64,000 nucleotides of DNA from Micropterix aruncella (GCA_944548615.1 OX155972.1:12720870-12784869), one strand, 5' to 3'; positions 31,343 to 42,571 are shown, numbered from the stretch's first letter. Notes: a model not told the origin generated them from the letters alone. Numbers and translations are program-made.

Positions 31343-32140
31343 GAACTTTGGCCAGACCATTACTAGAGCTTTTAAAAAAATGGTTGTGTCGCCCCAAAAT
31401 TTTCCCGTCAAACAGACCGGCCTCCCCCCCCCCCCCACCCCCACCCCGCGCCAAACCCTACAATCATCTAAACCCCCCAGCCCTCCTACCCCCACTGCCG
31501 ACCCCGCCCCCCATGCGCTCACACACGCACATGCACACACAGACTCTCAGACAGACTTCACAATCAAAAAAAGGTCTTAATCGTCTCAGGGGGCGGGGCG
31601 GGAGGGGGGTGGGGGGGGGGGAGGGGGGAGACAACATAGATATTTTCGTTATCTCGATTTTTTTATAGCGCATTTAAAATATTTTCGGTTGTGCCAGGAA
31701 AGTAAAAACTTTTCACGCCTAAATAGCAATGCCCCTATCATGTTTTATATATTACAGACATCTTGAAAGTGAGTAAGTATATGAACTACCCGCCATGGCG
31801 CTTTGATAGCATATATGAGGCGTTGGTGGCTAAGTTTGTCGTTTGCCACAATCTCTTAAGCTTGTAATATCATCCCTAATGAAGGAATGCCTGAAAATAG
31901 CGGATAATACGAGCCCTGCACTCGACGTGACGTGTTGTGCCGGAACTTTTCAATGTAAACTAACGAAGTTTCGGTTTTAATCGCGTCGCGTTGCTTTGCT
32001 GGCGGTAAACGCGGACGCCTTTGTCTCATTATTTAAGCAGGAGATTGTCAACGCATGAAAAACTTTTTGCTAAATGATATTCACGGGTTACTAAACCATT
32101 TCGGGGTAAATAGCAAGTAAAATAAATAAACAAGGAAAAG
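31343..32140 (+). repeat. RepD direct repeat, copy 2, split by RepA
   Basis: This is the second copy of the unit at 29355-29830. Between 31375 and 31735 it holds a RepA copy ('atggttgtgtcgccccaaaa' to 'ttcggttgtgccaggaaag') with C-rich and G-rich internal runs at 31420-31445 and 31590-31630. Confidence 0.7.
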
Positions 32141-32189
32141 GTAGTGCGTAAAATACGACCTTCAAATTTACGACATCTACGGTTACAAG

Positions 32190-32790
32190 GGAACAAATCG
32201 GCTGTGTTACCCCAACACTTTCCCGACAAGTAGCCAAGGCCTGAATCATCTGAATATTAATATCATAAATAATATCGATGAGCGCCCTCTCTCGGCTGGC
32301 GGTCGAACTCGACTTGGTCCCATTACGATGCCCCAGCCAGCTCAGTTCATTTCCCGGCTGGCCTCGGTCGACTCGGCGTTAATATTTGATTAAAGTACAT
32401 GACGGAATTGAAATAATATTAGAACAGCTAGTATGTGAGATATTCCAAATATAACACAATGTGATTTTGGCCAAACAACGCATCTGTGTACACAAAATTT
32501 AAAATTTAATGGTTTCAAGTCCAATATTTTGAGGAAGATATATGACTAGTGCGCCCTCTGGTGTACCGATTTCAACTACAATGTTGTGAATTCAACTCTT
32601 GCCATGACCCAATAATGCCTGCATACAAAATTTCAGCTTAATCGGATTAAGCGTTTGGGCGCTATCATGGCGGATTACATACACACAGGCACACACAGTC
32701 TTCAATCTAGAAATGGTCTCAACCGTATCAGTGGGGCTCAAAATGGATATTTCCGTGTTCATCTCGAAATAAAAATTGCACGTTCACAAT
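32190..32790 (+). repeat. RepA repeat, longest copy
   Basis: It runs from 'cggctgtgttaccccaacac' through 'gcgccctctggtgtaccg' to 'cacgttcacaatactttacc'. It gives the best view of the complete unit of about 600 bp. Confidence 0.65.
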
Positions 32791-33289
32791 ACTTTACCTT
32801 CATATTCGTTGGTAGGCTGATGAAGAAATAAATATTGAATTCTAATTCAAATTCATAGCCGCCAATTGTTAACCGAGGCACATCATATGTACATCTAAAT
32901 AGGCTTACTCTTTTACCTAGAACCACAGATTTCACTGCAAACAGTCGCAAAGTTGCTGGAGTTGCGGCTGGAGATTCTTGGTCACCCACCGTACTTGCTA
33001 GACTTTATTCCAATAGAGTTTTTTTTTCTCAGGATTTGGATAACTTTTTATAAGGGGAAAAATCAACATTGAAGAGTTAGTGAAAAACGCCTTCGAAGCA
33101 TTCATTACTTCTTGTCCACGAGAGTTTCTAACTCGTCTGCTCAGACAGCAGAGGAGTTAAGCAACTCCCATTTAAATGACAAATCTGCATAGATAATAGG
33201 GGTCAATATTTCTATTAATTAAATATATATTTTTCCACACAAAATTTTTGGCCTTAAATTTCTTTTTCATCTTATCTATTCGAAAAGGA
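32791..33289. other. unassigned DNA
   Basis: No gene or named repeat is seen. Confidence 0.4.
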
Positions 33290-33299
33290 CGACTTGGTT

Positions 33300-33425
33300 C
33301 GCCTTTAAGTGCGCCCAAAAGTGGTGTTTTCTATAAGAAACTTTATAAGTGCGCCGCAATTATCTTTGCGGCTCACTTTTTGAATAAGTGCGGCGCAATT
33401 TATCTTTGCGGACTTTTTGAATTTG
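33300..33425 (+). repeat. short tandem motif (GTGCGCCGCAATT)
   Basis: 'aagtgcgccgcaattatctt' and 'aagtgcggcgcaatttatct', each followed by 'ttgcgg', form two copies, with a weaker third at about 33306. Confidence 0.6.
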
Positions 33426-33730
33426 GAACATCTTAGTCTTCAGCGCCGAAGAAATCGAACGCAAATATTGTTTGAATAAAGACTGGCCGGTACGACAAAC
33501 AAATGAAATTAAAAACGCGCGACACGCGCCCGCCCGCCCGCGCGCCCGCGTTTTCGTCAATTTTCACGGATTGTAAGAAATTCATCGTTTTGTTTTGAAA
33601 AATGAGTTCTTCAAGTGACAGTGAAAGTATAGATGCAAAGCAAACTGAGCATACTCATACTCTATGTTTTATTAAATAATAATATTACAATAAAATATGA
33701 GGTGCCTTTTATTTACTCAAGTGAAAAGTA

Positions 33731-33881
33731 GATTGTATCACTCGGGCGCAAAATATTTTTGGCTCGGGCGCTTTTTTGAATCCAGAGCGTAGCGAGGGAT
33801 TCTAGAGTAGAATTCTGAACGTAGCGAGGGATTCAAAAAAGCGCCCGAGCCAAAAATATTTTGCACCCGAGTGATACAATC
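33731..33881. mobile_element. 151-bp hairpin MITE
   Basis: The arms, beginning 'gattgtatcactcgggcgca', are complementary over about 55 bases with hardly a mismatch. The centre holds two direct copies of 'gcgtagcgagggattc'. No target duplication is evident. The near-perfect arms suggest recent mobility or selection against arm divergence. Confidence 0.75.
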
Positions 33882-34904
33882 GACTATTATAAACAGCAAC
33901 TTTATAGGTAAGGACCAAATATTTCCAATCCGAAAATAGAGCTCGACCTAGATATTTTCCCACCAATCACACTGACAACGAGAAGATAATTCGGTTACAC
34001 CTTAAATACTGATTTATCGTGTAGAATCGGACGAAATAATTTCACTGGAGTGCATTTTGAATCAAATTATCGCAATTAGGCAGAGTTTTGCGAGTTGCGA
34101 GGGGAAGAGGACAATTCGCTCGCCGGGCAAAGTTGCAATTTCGGCACAATTTGGCTCGACGCCAGCCGGACGCAGCGAACAGCCGGGGGACTATATAGCC
34201 GAGTGGGCCTCAATTCAATTTTGAAACTCGCAGATTTTACTCCATCACATTCATACCTAATATAAATATTTTAATAAAATATTGCTACTTTGCAACATTT
34301 AGCCTTGTAGTGGCACATGATGATGAACAATGCATTAAAAATTGTTAAACGTTAAGCACTCAATTCAGTAGACATTTTTTAATTCCACGATTCAATTGAC
34401 GTCATACCATCAGAAAACTTGTCTATTGCCTGGTGACTTATATCATTCAAAGAATTGATAAATTCTTGTTTCAAATGTGTTTTTCTTACGATGCAAATAA
34501 TTAATGTATGAAAGTAGCATCTTTCAACGTTGTTTTTCACAGTTGCAAAAAATAATTTACACGAACAATCCCCTTCCTAGGCAACAAGCGTCAAGATGTG
34601 CGGATATAAAAGCGCATACATTTAGCATTTTAATCACTCTCGTCAATCGTATCAACGGTAAGCAATCTCTATTCTATTACATAGCTTCGTTTAATAATTA
34701 AATGGTCTAAACATTAACACTGTGTTTATTCTACTATATGTGCGCCGAGGGAACAAGACTTCTACAACCGTTGGGCTTTGGTCATCTCGACAACGCACGA
34801 CAGCCAGAGATATCACAGTCTTAACAAGCTAACAAATAATACAAGGCAAGAACGGATTTATACCGACGAATGGGAATAATCTATTAGGACCAAGAAATAT
34901 TTAT
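33882..34904. other. unassigned AT-rich DNA
   Basis: About 1 kb without a recognisable gene or repeat. Confidence 0.4.
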
Positions 34905-35456
34905 TTATTTATTTATTTTATTAATTAAATGTATACAGCATATTCTTTATATATAAAAAAACATTTTATAAATTAACATTAATATAGCCATTAATACATT
35001 TTAAATTAGCAAAAAATATAAAGTACCCATTTAAAAGACAATAATTTTATAACCTTCTTTTTAAGAAAAAAGGAAAAAGAAGCATTTCTAAATATAAATG
35101 TATAAGTACAATAGGGGAATGGAAATGGAAGGGAGGGATTGTTATAACACTATGTGTAATATACGTTCATAAATGGCCATACATACGTATACTATTGACA
35201 TATATATACATATACATACACACATAAATATATTGTATATAATAAAGTAATAAGTAAATTTAAATTAATTATCGTTCCTGAGCTTTTCTTCGACTGCGTG
35301 AAGAAAAGGCTTCCTGTCCAGAGAAAAAATGTCAAGGTCATTAAACCTGTTATTAAAAGAGGTGAGTAACCGTATCATAGTAGGGTTGCTGAAGTGGCTT
35401 GAATTGCACCTGGGCACATGAAACAAACGAGAAACTCGGGTACTTCTAGGGGTCAT
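34905..35456 (-). pseudogene. LINE 3' end, minus strand
   Basis: The frame 35265-35456 ('SRLFHVPRCNSSHFSNPTMI', 'FNNRFNDLDIFSLDRKPFL') matches the C-terminal tail of the same LINE group as 16548-16967 ('RRFEDIDIF'). The 3' UTR continues left to a TTTA-type tail at 34909-34932. Confidence 0.65.
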
Positions 35457-35519
35457 ATAAAGGGATATTCATATAAAGTATGAAGATCGCTTGCAATTAC
35501 ACAGACTGACTACTCTCAA

Positions 35520-35950
35520 ACAAAAAAGATAATGAAGAGACTTGATTGAGACACATACGATTGTCACATATTATTACGCTGTTCCTGGTCTAGAGGATAT
35601 TTACAAATTCAACGTAAATACCAATCTTCGAGTTCACAACAAAAAACTTAACCACCCAACTTTTTTAATCTAAACCTCTTAGCCCTTCGGTTACTTAACG
35701 ACCAAATTAGGTTAACGACATAAATTCCTCTCAAATTATTACGATGTACAATTGTACGATGTACAAAACATATTTACAAATTCATCGTCAACACAAATAT
35801 TAACGGTGAGAGCAAAAAACTCAAACATGCACAATTTAAATCTAATCTTCCTAACCCTTCGGCTACGTAACGACCAAACTTGGTTGCACATCAGAACACC
35901 GTTGACTACGTAACGACCAAAATTGGCGGCTTGCCCCCGGAGCTCCACAA
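35520..35950 (+). pseudogene. two tandem LINE C-terminal fragments
   Basis: Blocks such as 'YYAVPGLEDIYKFNVNTN' and 'NSSSTQILTVRAKNSNMHNL' correspond to the segment also present at 44690-44830. It appears twice in a row (35530-35690, 35700-35880), both decayed. Confidence 0.5.
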
Positions 35951-36235
35951 GCTACACTTATGAGCTATACTATATGTATGCTCTCAGAAAACTAAAACCG
36001 CTTGAAATATCTCGACAGGTCATTGGTTCAGCGGTCCCAAGGCCATCATTAGTATCATTAGAATGGTAATAACGGAGTGCAAAAAGTGAAATATTTCTCT
36101 TTTCAGAAGACAATAAATTAAGAGAGCTTCGCAAGAAACATAGAATAAAGCTGTTTCCGTGGTGGCAAAAGAATACGCTGTAAAAATGACATTTCTTAAA
36201 ATATTGTATGTATCTTTATACCCAAAATATATTTT
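35951..36235. other. unassigned DNA
   Basis: No gene or named repeat is seen. Confidence 0.35.
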
Positions 36236-37330
36236 AACTCAGAATATATTTATTTACTTTCCCGGTAGAGATAAAGTATTGTGAACACGCTTCTGTGTGT
36301 CTGTGTGTCTGTGTGTCTCTGTGTATGTGCTTGTGTATGTATTGCTTCTCGATAGCACCTCTCTAGGTTAGCAAAAGTGAGTAAATCTTTCATTGGAGAC
36401 GGTGTTCGCTTTTATAACACTTTGCCTGAGGAACTAACCCTTTTACCAGACACTAAATATAGAAAAATTGTTAAAGATACTTTGTGCTTTAAGGGCTATT
36501 ATAAAATTTAAGATTTTTTAGGCGATATATTGGTCTGGTCAAGTCGTTTTTGTGTAACATAGCTATGAAAACCATTTGTAGTTATTATTATTATTATTAT
36601 TACTATTACGTAAAGCCATTCATTATATAGTGTAGTAATCAATGGTAAAGCCTACATGCAAGGCTTAACTGTCTAGAAACATAAGACGTTCGGAAAGTAC
36701 TGTAAGTCTACTTCCAATAAAAATCTATCTATCTATCTATCTATCACCAAGACGCTTTATCCGATTGACCTGAAAATTGGCTTGCAGGCATTACTTGGTC
36801 ATAGCAAGAGTTGAAAAGTGTGATTAAAATCGGTCCACCGATTTAAAGATTTAAAATTCGGTACATGGATGTGCTGTTGGCCCAAAACAACATTGTCAAA
36901 TTTTTGTTTTAATATAATACCAGCGACATTTTTTTTTATACTTCGCCCTATTAAATGAAATACTAAATTATACTGAAAACATACATTTTTATTACCACGG
37001 AAAATACTACAAATAAGGTACGAAATACTACTACAATATTACGAATATTCTACTGGGGGGGGTTACGCCCGGGGGGTAGGGATGGCGTTGGCGCAGAGGG
37101 GGTAGTGAAGGGGGACAAGGTGGAAGAAAGAAAGGAGAAGGTGTGGGTGGTTGGGGGGGAGGCGATAGGGGGGGGCGTCCAAGGTTAGTGGGGAAAGTTC
37201 GGTTAGGGGGCATCAAGGGGTGGGGGTGGGGGGGGGGGGCGGCAAGGGCGGCGGGGCCTTACCTACTTGTCGGGAAAGTCTTAGGGGACAACCGATTATT
37301 TCTCACAAAACCGAACCCTCGCTAAAATAT
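36236..37330 (-). repeat. RepA minus copy with nested LINE end
   Basis: RepA phrases run in reverse order from 'actttcccggtagagat' to 'cttgtcgggaaagtcttag', with a G-rich run at 37050-37245. At 36361 the phrase 'gatagcacc' is interrupted by a LINE end and resumes at 36747 as 'caccaagacgctttatccg', so the LINE inserted into RepA with CACC repeated at both sides. Confidence 0.6.
36362..36746 (+). pseudogene. LINE C-terminus and 3' UTR nested in RepA
   Basis: 'GDGVRFYNTLPEELTLLPD' and 'YRKIVKDTLCFKGYYKI' with a stop at about 36511 are the last residues of a CR1-group LINE. The 3' UTR ends in ATCT repeats at 36726-36746. Confidence 0.65.
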
Positions 37331-37715
37331 TTACGGTTAGTAAATTTAAAAATATCACATGATTAATAATATCTTATTCATTTTTATACTATGTTAATCC
37401 ATGTCGTTTTAAAACTCAAAACAAAGTCTTGCGGTAATTGCAAGTAATTGCGGTTTTAACCGCCTCCCCAAATATATAATACCTTACTTAATTTTAAACA
37501 CCGTATGAGATTTAAAGTATTCATACAATTTATTCCGATTTTGCAACATTTTCTTTGTAAAAAAATTGAATTACACCATAATGATATCCTATGTCAGCCA
37601 AGCCAAGATCGAAGTTTGTCCTTACTATAGCACGCTAGTCCATAAAGAATTAACAGGTTTATGCTCAGCTCTGCAACGAGTCACGCAATTACCAAATAAA
37701 ATAATAATCATTAAT
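37331..37715. other. unassigned AT-rich DNA
   Basis: No gene or named repeat is seen. Confidence 0.4.
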
Positions 37716-38027
37716 ATTATAAATAGGATAGAAAACGAATTTACCGCGTGAAATTTGTAGCACCCGACGTTTTCGTAGCACCCGGATTTTCAAAATTCGC
37801 GCGCTTCGAGCCCGGCCCCCCACCACCGTCTTAACCTACGCAGTGGCGGCAGCGGTATGCGGCCTACCCGCAAAGCAACAGATTGACAGCTCTTCAGTCT
37901 ACCCTGGACAACGGCGGCTGCAACGTCACCGAAACGTCAGGTGCTACAAATTTCACGCGGTAAATTCGTTTTTTATCCTATTTATAATGTCAAACAACCG
38001 CGATAGTCGTCGATTTTATATCTTTGA
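37716..38027. mobile_element. Penelope-like terminal hairpin
   Basis: 'aaataggatagaaaacgaat' at the left and its complement near 37962-37980 enclose about 310 bp with no coding region. The interior includes 'agctcttcagtct' (37888-37900), which is the unoccupied form of the RepS insertion site seen at 49378/51644. Confidence 0.7.
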
Positions 38028-38053
38028 TATTGTTTCCAGTCACTAATTTTTGT

Positions 38054-38056
<3 letters not shown>

Positions 38057-38090
<34 letters not shown>
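38057..38090 (+). repeat. TAA microsatellite tail of the LINE
   Basis: About eleven TAA units close the 3' end of the minus-strand LINE. Short microsatellite tails in place of poly(A) are usual in CR1-group LINEs. Confidence 0.8.
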
Positions 38091-38397
38091 CTTTATTTAA
38101 GAGAAAGTAGTACAAAAATTATTTCTTAAAAACTACCCAACTAGGTTAATGCCCGTACTAGGGTAGATTCTTTTCTTTTAAATTAAGATGCGCACGTAAT
38201 TTAGAACTATGGTGATATTTACATGTTTATATAATATTAAACATTATACATATATTATTCTTATTTATATATAAATATATACATTTACCTACTTGTATTA
38301 TTTACATACTATTATTATTTACATACATTTTCATTTATATACACGTATTTATTAGTAATATATAATTGTAATATTAAATTAAATTGATAACGTCGTT

Positions 38398-40608
38398 TTA
38401 AACGAGGATATGTGTAATAATTTCAGCTACCTTTTCCCTGCCGGTCTCAAACAGCCACAAAGTAAGTTTTCCCTTTTTCATATGTAAGCTTTTGCATTGT
38501 TTTAACTTATCCTGAAAGTAATTGTGGAGTTTAGGAGCTACACAACTAAAGTGCCTTTGCGCAAATTTAGTTTTGGTTTTTTTAATTAAATGTTTTTCTG
38601 ACGCGCAACCTCTAGTTAGAATCTTGTGGTCAGTGATGTTGTGTGTGTGCGGATTGTTGAGATAATAAAGTAGGGTTACTTTTGCATAAATCTGTCTAAC
38701 GTCCAAAAGTCTCAGCTCTTTTAGTAGTTCGTTTGTTGGATATCGATGTGGCTTTCTGGACATGACCCTCAGGAGAGCTTTTTGCGCTTTAACAAGCGGA
38801 TCTAACGCCGAATCTGTAGAACCCCCCCATCCTAATATTCCATATGTAATCGTGCTATGGGCTAGCGCGTAGTAGACTTTAATGAGGCTTCTTAACGGTA
38901 GAACATTTCTAAGGGCCTTAAAAGCAAAAATCAGCTTCCTGATTTTACCCGCAGTAATAAGTACGTGAGGATCCCACTTTAGGTTATTGTCAAAGGTTAT
39001 GCCTAGGTATTTCACCTGGTATTTGTGTTTAATAATTTGGCAGTTACAGCGTGTGCTTGTTAAAGGAGTGTTCTGAAATGATTTGCATATATGACTCTTG
39101 ATTCCTGTGTGTGCGAAATCCTTTTTGTCAGTGATCGTAAAGGTCATATAATTTGTTTTATCACTATTTAGTGTTAGAAGATTGTTCTTTAGCCAAAGAT
39201 TTATATTTGCGAGACCCTTTTCAGCATTTTTATATACACTTGGCCATGTGTTATTCTGGAAGATTAATGCGGTATCATCAGCATACAAGATTGCTTTCCC
39301 TCCATCTAATGCCACATTTGTTAGATCGTTAATATAGATTATAAATAAAATTGGGCCTAGGACACTCCCTTGAGGTACCCCATATCTGATAATCCTGTCA
39401 TCGCTAACAATCCCGTTAAGCTTTGTAACTTGCGTTCTTTCACAAAGGTAGTCTGTAAACCATTTCAGGGCAATACCACAGACCCCACATTTTTGTAACT
39501 TTTTTAGTAATATAGCATGCGATACCGTGTCAAATGCTTTACAAAGGTCTAGAAAAACGACAAGACATTTATCTCCCTCATCAAGAGTCTTCACTATATT
39601 CTGGGTCAGAAAAGCAATGGCGTCTTGGGTGGATTTACCCGACCGGAAACCATATTGAGTGGAAGCTAATAAGTTGTGCTTGTTTAAGAAGCTCATTAAA
39701 CGGGATTTGATCGTAAGTTCGAGTATTTTTGATAGTGTATTTAGCAAACTAATTGGTCTATAACAATTTACTTCATTAATCTCCCCACCTTTAAAGATAG
39801 GGTTAACCACCGCTTTCTTTAGACACTGAGGAAAAACCCCAGTAGATATACTTAGATTTGTAATAAAAGTTAGAGGTAACAATAAAGTCTCGCTGCACTC
39901 TTTGAAAATTTTAGAAGAAATTCCGTCATTGCCGGTTGATTTTTTATCTTTTAGGTTTTTTATTATACTTTTTATTTCTTCGGGGTCCGTTGGTTTTAGA
40001 AAAAGGGTTTCTGTTGGCGTATTTGCAACACATGCTTCAAGAGAAAGTTTAATTTCAGTCGTATTTAACAATTCTAGAGTTTTTTCTGCCATTTTCGGTC
40101 CTATATTGGAGAAATAATCATTAAAGTAATCCGCAATATGTTTTTTGTTATGCTTATTTATTGTCACTTTCTGTCCATTAATATTGACTTCTTGCAGCTC
40201 TGATGGTTTGGACTTTTTCCTATAAGTCAAATCATTTATTAACTGCCATGTTTTTTTTGAGTTACCAGCATTTTCCTCAAATTCCTTTTTGTAGTACATT
40301 TCTTTAGTTCTATTTATTATGTTTTTGCAAAGATTTCTATATTTCAGATATTCATGCTTCAATATGCTATTGCCGAGATTTAATTTGACTTTGTTATGAA
40401 GTTTGTCTCTGCGTTTAATACTTCTTAGGAGTCCTGGGGTAATCCATGGTTTAAGTTTTCTCTGACAATGGGGCACGAGTTTTTCTTTTGTATTTTTGTT
40501 GACCAATTTTTTTATTGTATACGAAAAATTCAGTTGCTTCATTTGAATCAGATATTCTAAATAAAGGATTCCAGTCAATGTCTGTAATATCTGCGTATAA
40601 ACTGTCAT
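38398..40608 (-). CDS. LINE reverse transcriptase (ORF2 C-terminal part)
   Basis: The 736-residue frame is the reverse transcriptase that copies the LINE RNA at a nicked target. Motifs in order: 'KSTGNDGISSKIF' (about 225), 'NCYRPISLLNTLSKILE' (about 285), 'YGFRSGKSTQDAI' (about 320), 'VVFLDLCKAFDTVSH' (about 345), 'GVPQGSVLGPILF' (about 415), 'ILYADDTALIF' (about 440, catalytic YADD) and 'VKYLGITFDNNLKWDPHV' (about 540). These fit the CR1/Jockey group. The frame is intact throughout, and its stop precedes a short 3' UTR. Its N-terminus continues the endonuclease frame through a one-base shift at 40507-40513, so the listed Met is not the natural start. Confidence 0.9.
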   Translation of the reverse strand: MTVYTQILQTLTGILYLEYLIQMKQLNFSYTIKKLVNKNTKEKLVPHCQRKLKPWITPGLLRSIKRRDKLHNKVKLNLGNSILKHEYLKYRNLCKNIINRTKEMYYKKEFEENAGNSKKTWQLINDLTYRKKSKPSELQEVNINGQKVTINKHNKKHIADYFNDYFSNIGPKMAEKTLELLNTTEIKLSLEACVANTPTETLFLKPTDPEEIKSIIKNLKDKKSTGNDGISSKIFKECSETLLLPLTFITNLSISTGVFPQCLKKAVVNPIFKGGEINEVNCYRPISLLNTLSKILELTIKSRLMSFLNKHNLLASTQYGFRSGKSTQDAIAFLTQNIVKTLDEGDKCLVVFLDLCKAFDTVSHAILLKKLQKCGVCGIALKWFTDYLCERTQVTKLNGIVSDDRIIRYGVPQGSVLGPILFIIYINDLTNVALDGGKAILYADDTALIFQNNTWPSVYKNAEKGLANINLWLKNNLLTLNSDKTNYMTFTITDKKDFAHTGIKSHICKSFQNTPLTSTRCNCQIIKHKYQVKYLGITFDNNLKWDPHVLITAGKIRKLIFAFKALRNVLPLRSLIKVYYALAHSTITYGILGWGGSTDSALDPLVKAQKALLRVMSRKPHRYPTNELLKELRLLDVRQIYAKVTLLYYLNNPHTHNITDHKILTRGCASEKHLIKKTKTKFAQRHFSCVAPKLHNYFQDKLKQCKSLHMKKGKLTLWLFETGREKVAEIITHILV

Positions 40609-41287
40609 AATTTGTAACTAAAATCTGACTATTAATTATGTTTTGACTTTGAAGATCTGTTTTAGTTAACAAAATAGTTGGAAAGTGGTCAGTTAGCTCA
40701 CTGAGACATATTATGCCTAATGTATTATTTTTAATCGAAGTAAAAAAGTGGTCGAGACATGACCGCTGTCGTGTAGGCATGTTAATTAAGGATATCATTC
40801 CAAATTCTGCAAGCATACAGAGATATTCATTGACTAGATTATTTTGATCGAGAATATTAATATTTATATCTCCTCCAAGAATATATTCAAGGCCTTTGTA
40901 GGTTTCTAGAGCATCCGCAAGGGACGCAATAAATGGTTTTATAGGATTTGTAGGGGATCTATAAATGGCAAATACTGTATTTTTATCATTTAAAGTAGCC
41001 TTCAGACAATTTGCTGTGGTTATTTTTATTTCTTCAATTTTAACATTGTTTTTCTTATTCGAAAAAATGACGACGCCATCGTTTTGATTTTGATTATGTA
41101 GAGTGTAATGCATATCATAATTATCAAGTTGTTGAGTGGGAATATTTTTCTTTATCCAGCATTCTGTCAGGATGATTAAATCAAACTCGGTATCAAGCAA
41201 AGTTAGTAGTATGATTAGTTTATCAAAATTTTTGTTGATACTTCTAATATTAAGGTTAAGTATTTTAATACCTTGGTCTTGCAACAC
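40451..41287 (-). CDS. LINE apurinic-like endonuclease (ORF2 N-terminal part)
   Basis: The 278-residue frame is the endonuclease that nicks the target. Visible motifs are 'LNLNIRSI' (residue 10), 'IILTECW' (about 38, catalytic Glu), 'AIYRSPTNP' (about 108), 'GGDININILD' (about 142), 'SCLDHFF' (about 180) and 'LTDHFPTILL' (about 203). The frame is closed by a stop 57 codons after it runs out of register with the reverse transcriptase. The break coincides with a run of seven T (40507-40513), so one inserted or missing base would explain it. Confidence 0.88.
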   Translation of the reverse strand: MLQDQGIKILNLNIRSINKNFDKLIILLTLLDTEFDLIILTECWIKKNIPTQQLDNYDMHYTLHNQNQNDGVVIFSNKKNNVKIEEIKITTANCLKATLNDKNTVFAIYRSPTNPIKPFIASLADALETYKGLEYILGGDININILDQNNLVNEYLCMLAEFGMISLINMPTRQRSCLDHFFTSIKNNTLGIICLSELTDHFPTILLTKTDLQSQNIINSQILVTNYDSLYADITDIDWNPLFRISDSNEATEFFVYNKKIGQQKYKRKTRAPLSEKT

Positions 41288-41354
41288 CTTTTGGCATTCC
41301 CAGGTGGGTAACTGCAGCGTCGCCGGGGAGTAAGGTATTAGGTATTCATCGAGG

Positions 41355-42071
41355 TTAGCCGCGCCTGTAGCAGCAATAAGCGTTGTTAGTTAGAGCGAGT
41401 TTTGTCTGTCTTGTGAGACTTTGCAAGACTTTATCCGCAATATTGGTAGCGTATATCATTGTAAAATTATCGGATTTGAAAATAAACAGAGTACAGTACT
41501 GGAAAATAATAGTCACTATTACTAAAAATAATAAACATACATAGAGGTTATAATAATTGCAAATAATAGTCAGCATTAAAGTTCCTGAATAGGATAAACA
41601 CAATAAGAATACAACGAAGTCGCCATTTCGGCAGATAATCGTCAACATTATGTTTACTAAATATACTAAGAATAATAAACATACACATAGTTTGCCATAA
41701 GGGCAAAAATTAGTAAACATTAAAATTAATAAATATAATAAACATACAGGTAGGTTATAATATTGGCAAATCATATTCAAAATTAAAAAAATTAAAAGTA
41801 ATAAATATACAGACATAATGATTATGAATATAGTTAAAATACCATAACTTATTTTATAATTGTCGTAAAAGTATGATATGTTATTACAAATTAAGCAGAT
41901 GTAAATACTACCGGAATTATCGCAAATCGCGTTTAAATAAATAGTTTTATAATAATTCAATATTAAAAAGTTTGTAAAATATCCCAATATAAATAAAAAT
42001 GTGAAAACGTCCGACATTATAATAAATATATATATATAAAGGTAGTGTGTAGTTATAATTAAACTTATCAC
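41355..42071 (-). other. AT-rich leader with hydrophobic open frame
   Basis: A 238-codon frame, rich in Ile, Leu, Tyr, Phe and Cys, spans the region upstream of the endonuclease. It reads as a series of similar segments ('NIMLTIICRNGDFVVFLL', 'LMLTIICNYYNLYVCLL', 'LNMICQYYNLPVCLL') because the DNA is a degenerate repeat with a unit of about 85-95 bp ('aataaacatac'). This is more likely a repeat-built LINE leader than a gene. Confidence 0.4.
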
Positions 42072-42120
42072 AGTTAAACAGTCTTTCGAAAGTAAAGTCT
42101 AAAACCAGTCTTTCGAAAGT

Positions 42121-42571
42121 CGTCTAATAAATGTTACAAATTTTAAAATATAGGTATTTTAAGAATACTACAACGGAACTAAAAATATAATTAAGTATTA
42201 CGTCTACTCGACTATTATAAGTAAATTTATTTTATAATAAATATAAGTTATAACTAAAATACCTATAGGTATTTCAAGAAACTAACAACAAAATTAGATA
42301 GTCCTTTGTTATTATAAGTCTATCCGATTAATTAGACGGTTAGATATAGAATATTTGCTATTTTTAGTATTAAAACTCAATTTATTATATAATTTTAATA
42401 AAAAAAAATTTTGGTAATTTGGTCATTATAAAATACTGCTTTAACTCAATAACTTTTAATATTTAAATTACAGTAATTACAATAATTATGACAATAATAA
42501 CAGTAATTATTAATTATAAGAATTAATAATTACAATAATAATAATAATTACAAAAACTAAAGGATGGCGCA
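42121..42571. other. AT-rich DNA, unassigned
   Basis: Low-complexity AAT/TTA-rich sequence; nothing else is seen. Confidence 0.45.

Larger units (their letters stand above)
38057..42120 (-). mobile_element. near-complete CR1/Jockey-group LINE
   Basis: The minus-strand element carries an endonuclease (40451-41287) and a reverse transcriptase frame (38398-40608), a 3' UTR of about 340 bp and an ATT-repeat tail at 38057-38090. To the right of the endonuclease lies an AT-rich leader with degenerate repeats (41460-41850). A 15-bp phrase, 'cagtctttcgaaagt', occurs twice at 42079-42120 and may mark the 5' region. No ORF1/gag is recognised. Confidence 0.8.

Noticed and set aside
36720..36750. CRISPR-like repeats or other arrays at simple repeats
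   Set aside because: These are plain microsatellites (ATCT, TAA, TTTA, CATT) at LINE tails; there are no spacers, and the genome is eukaryotic.
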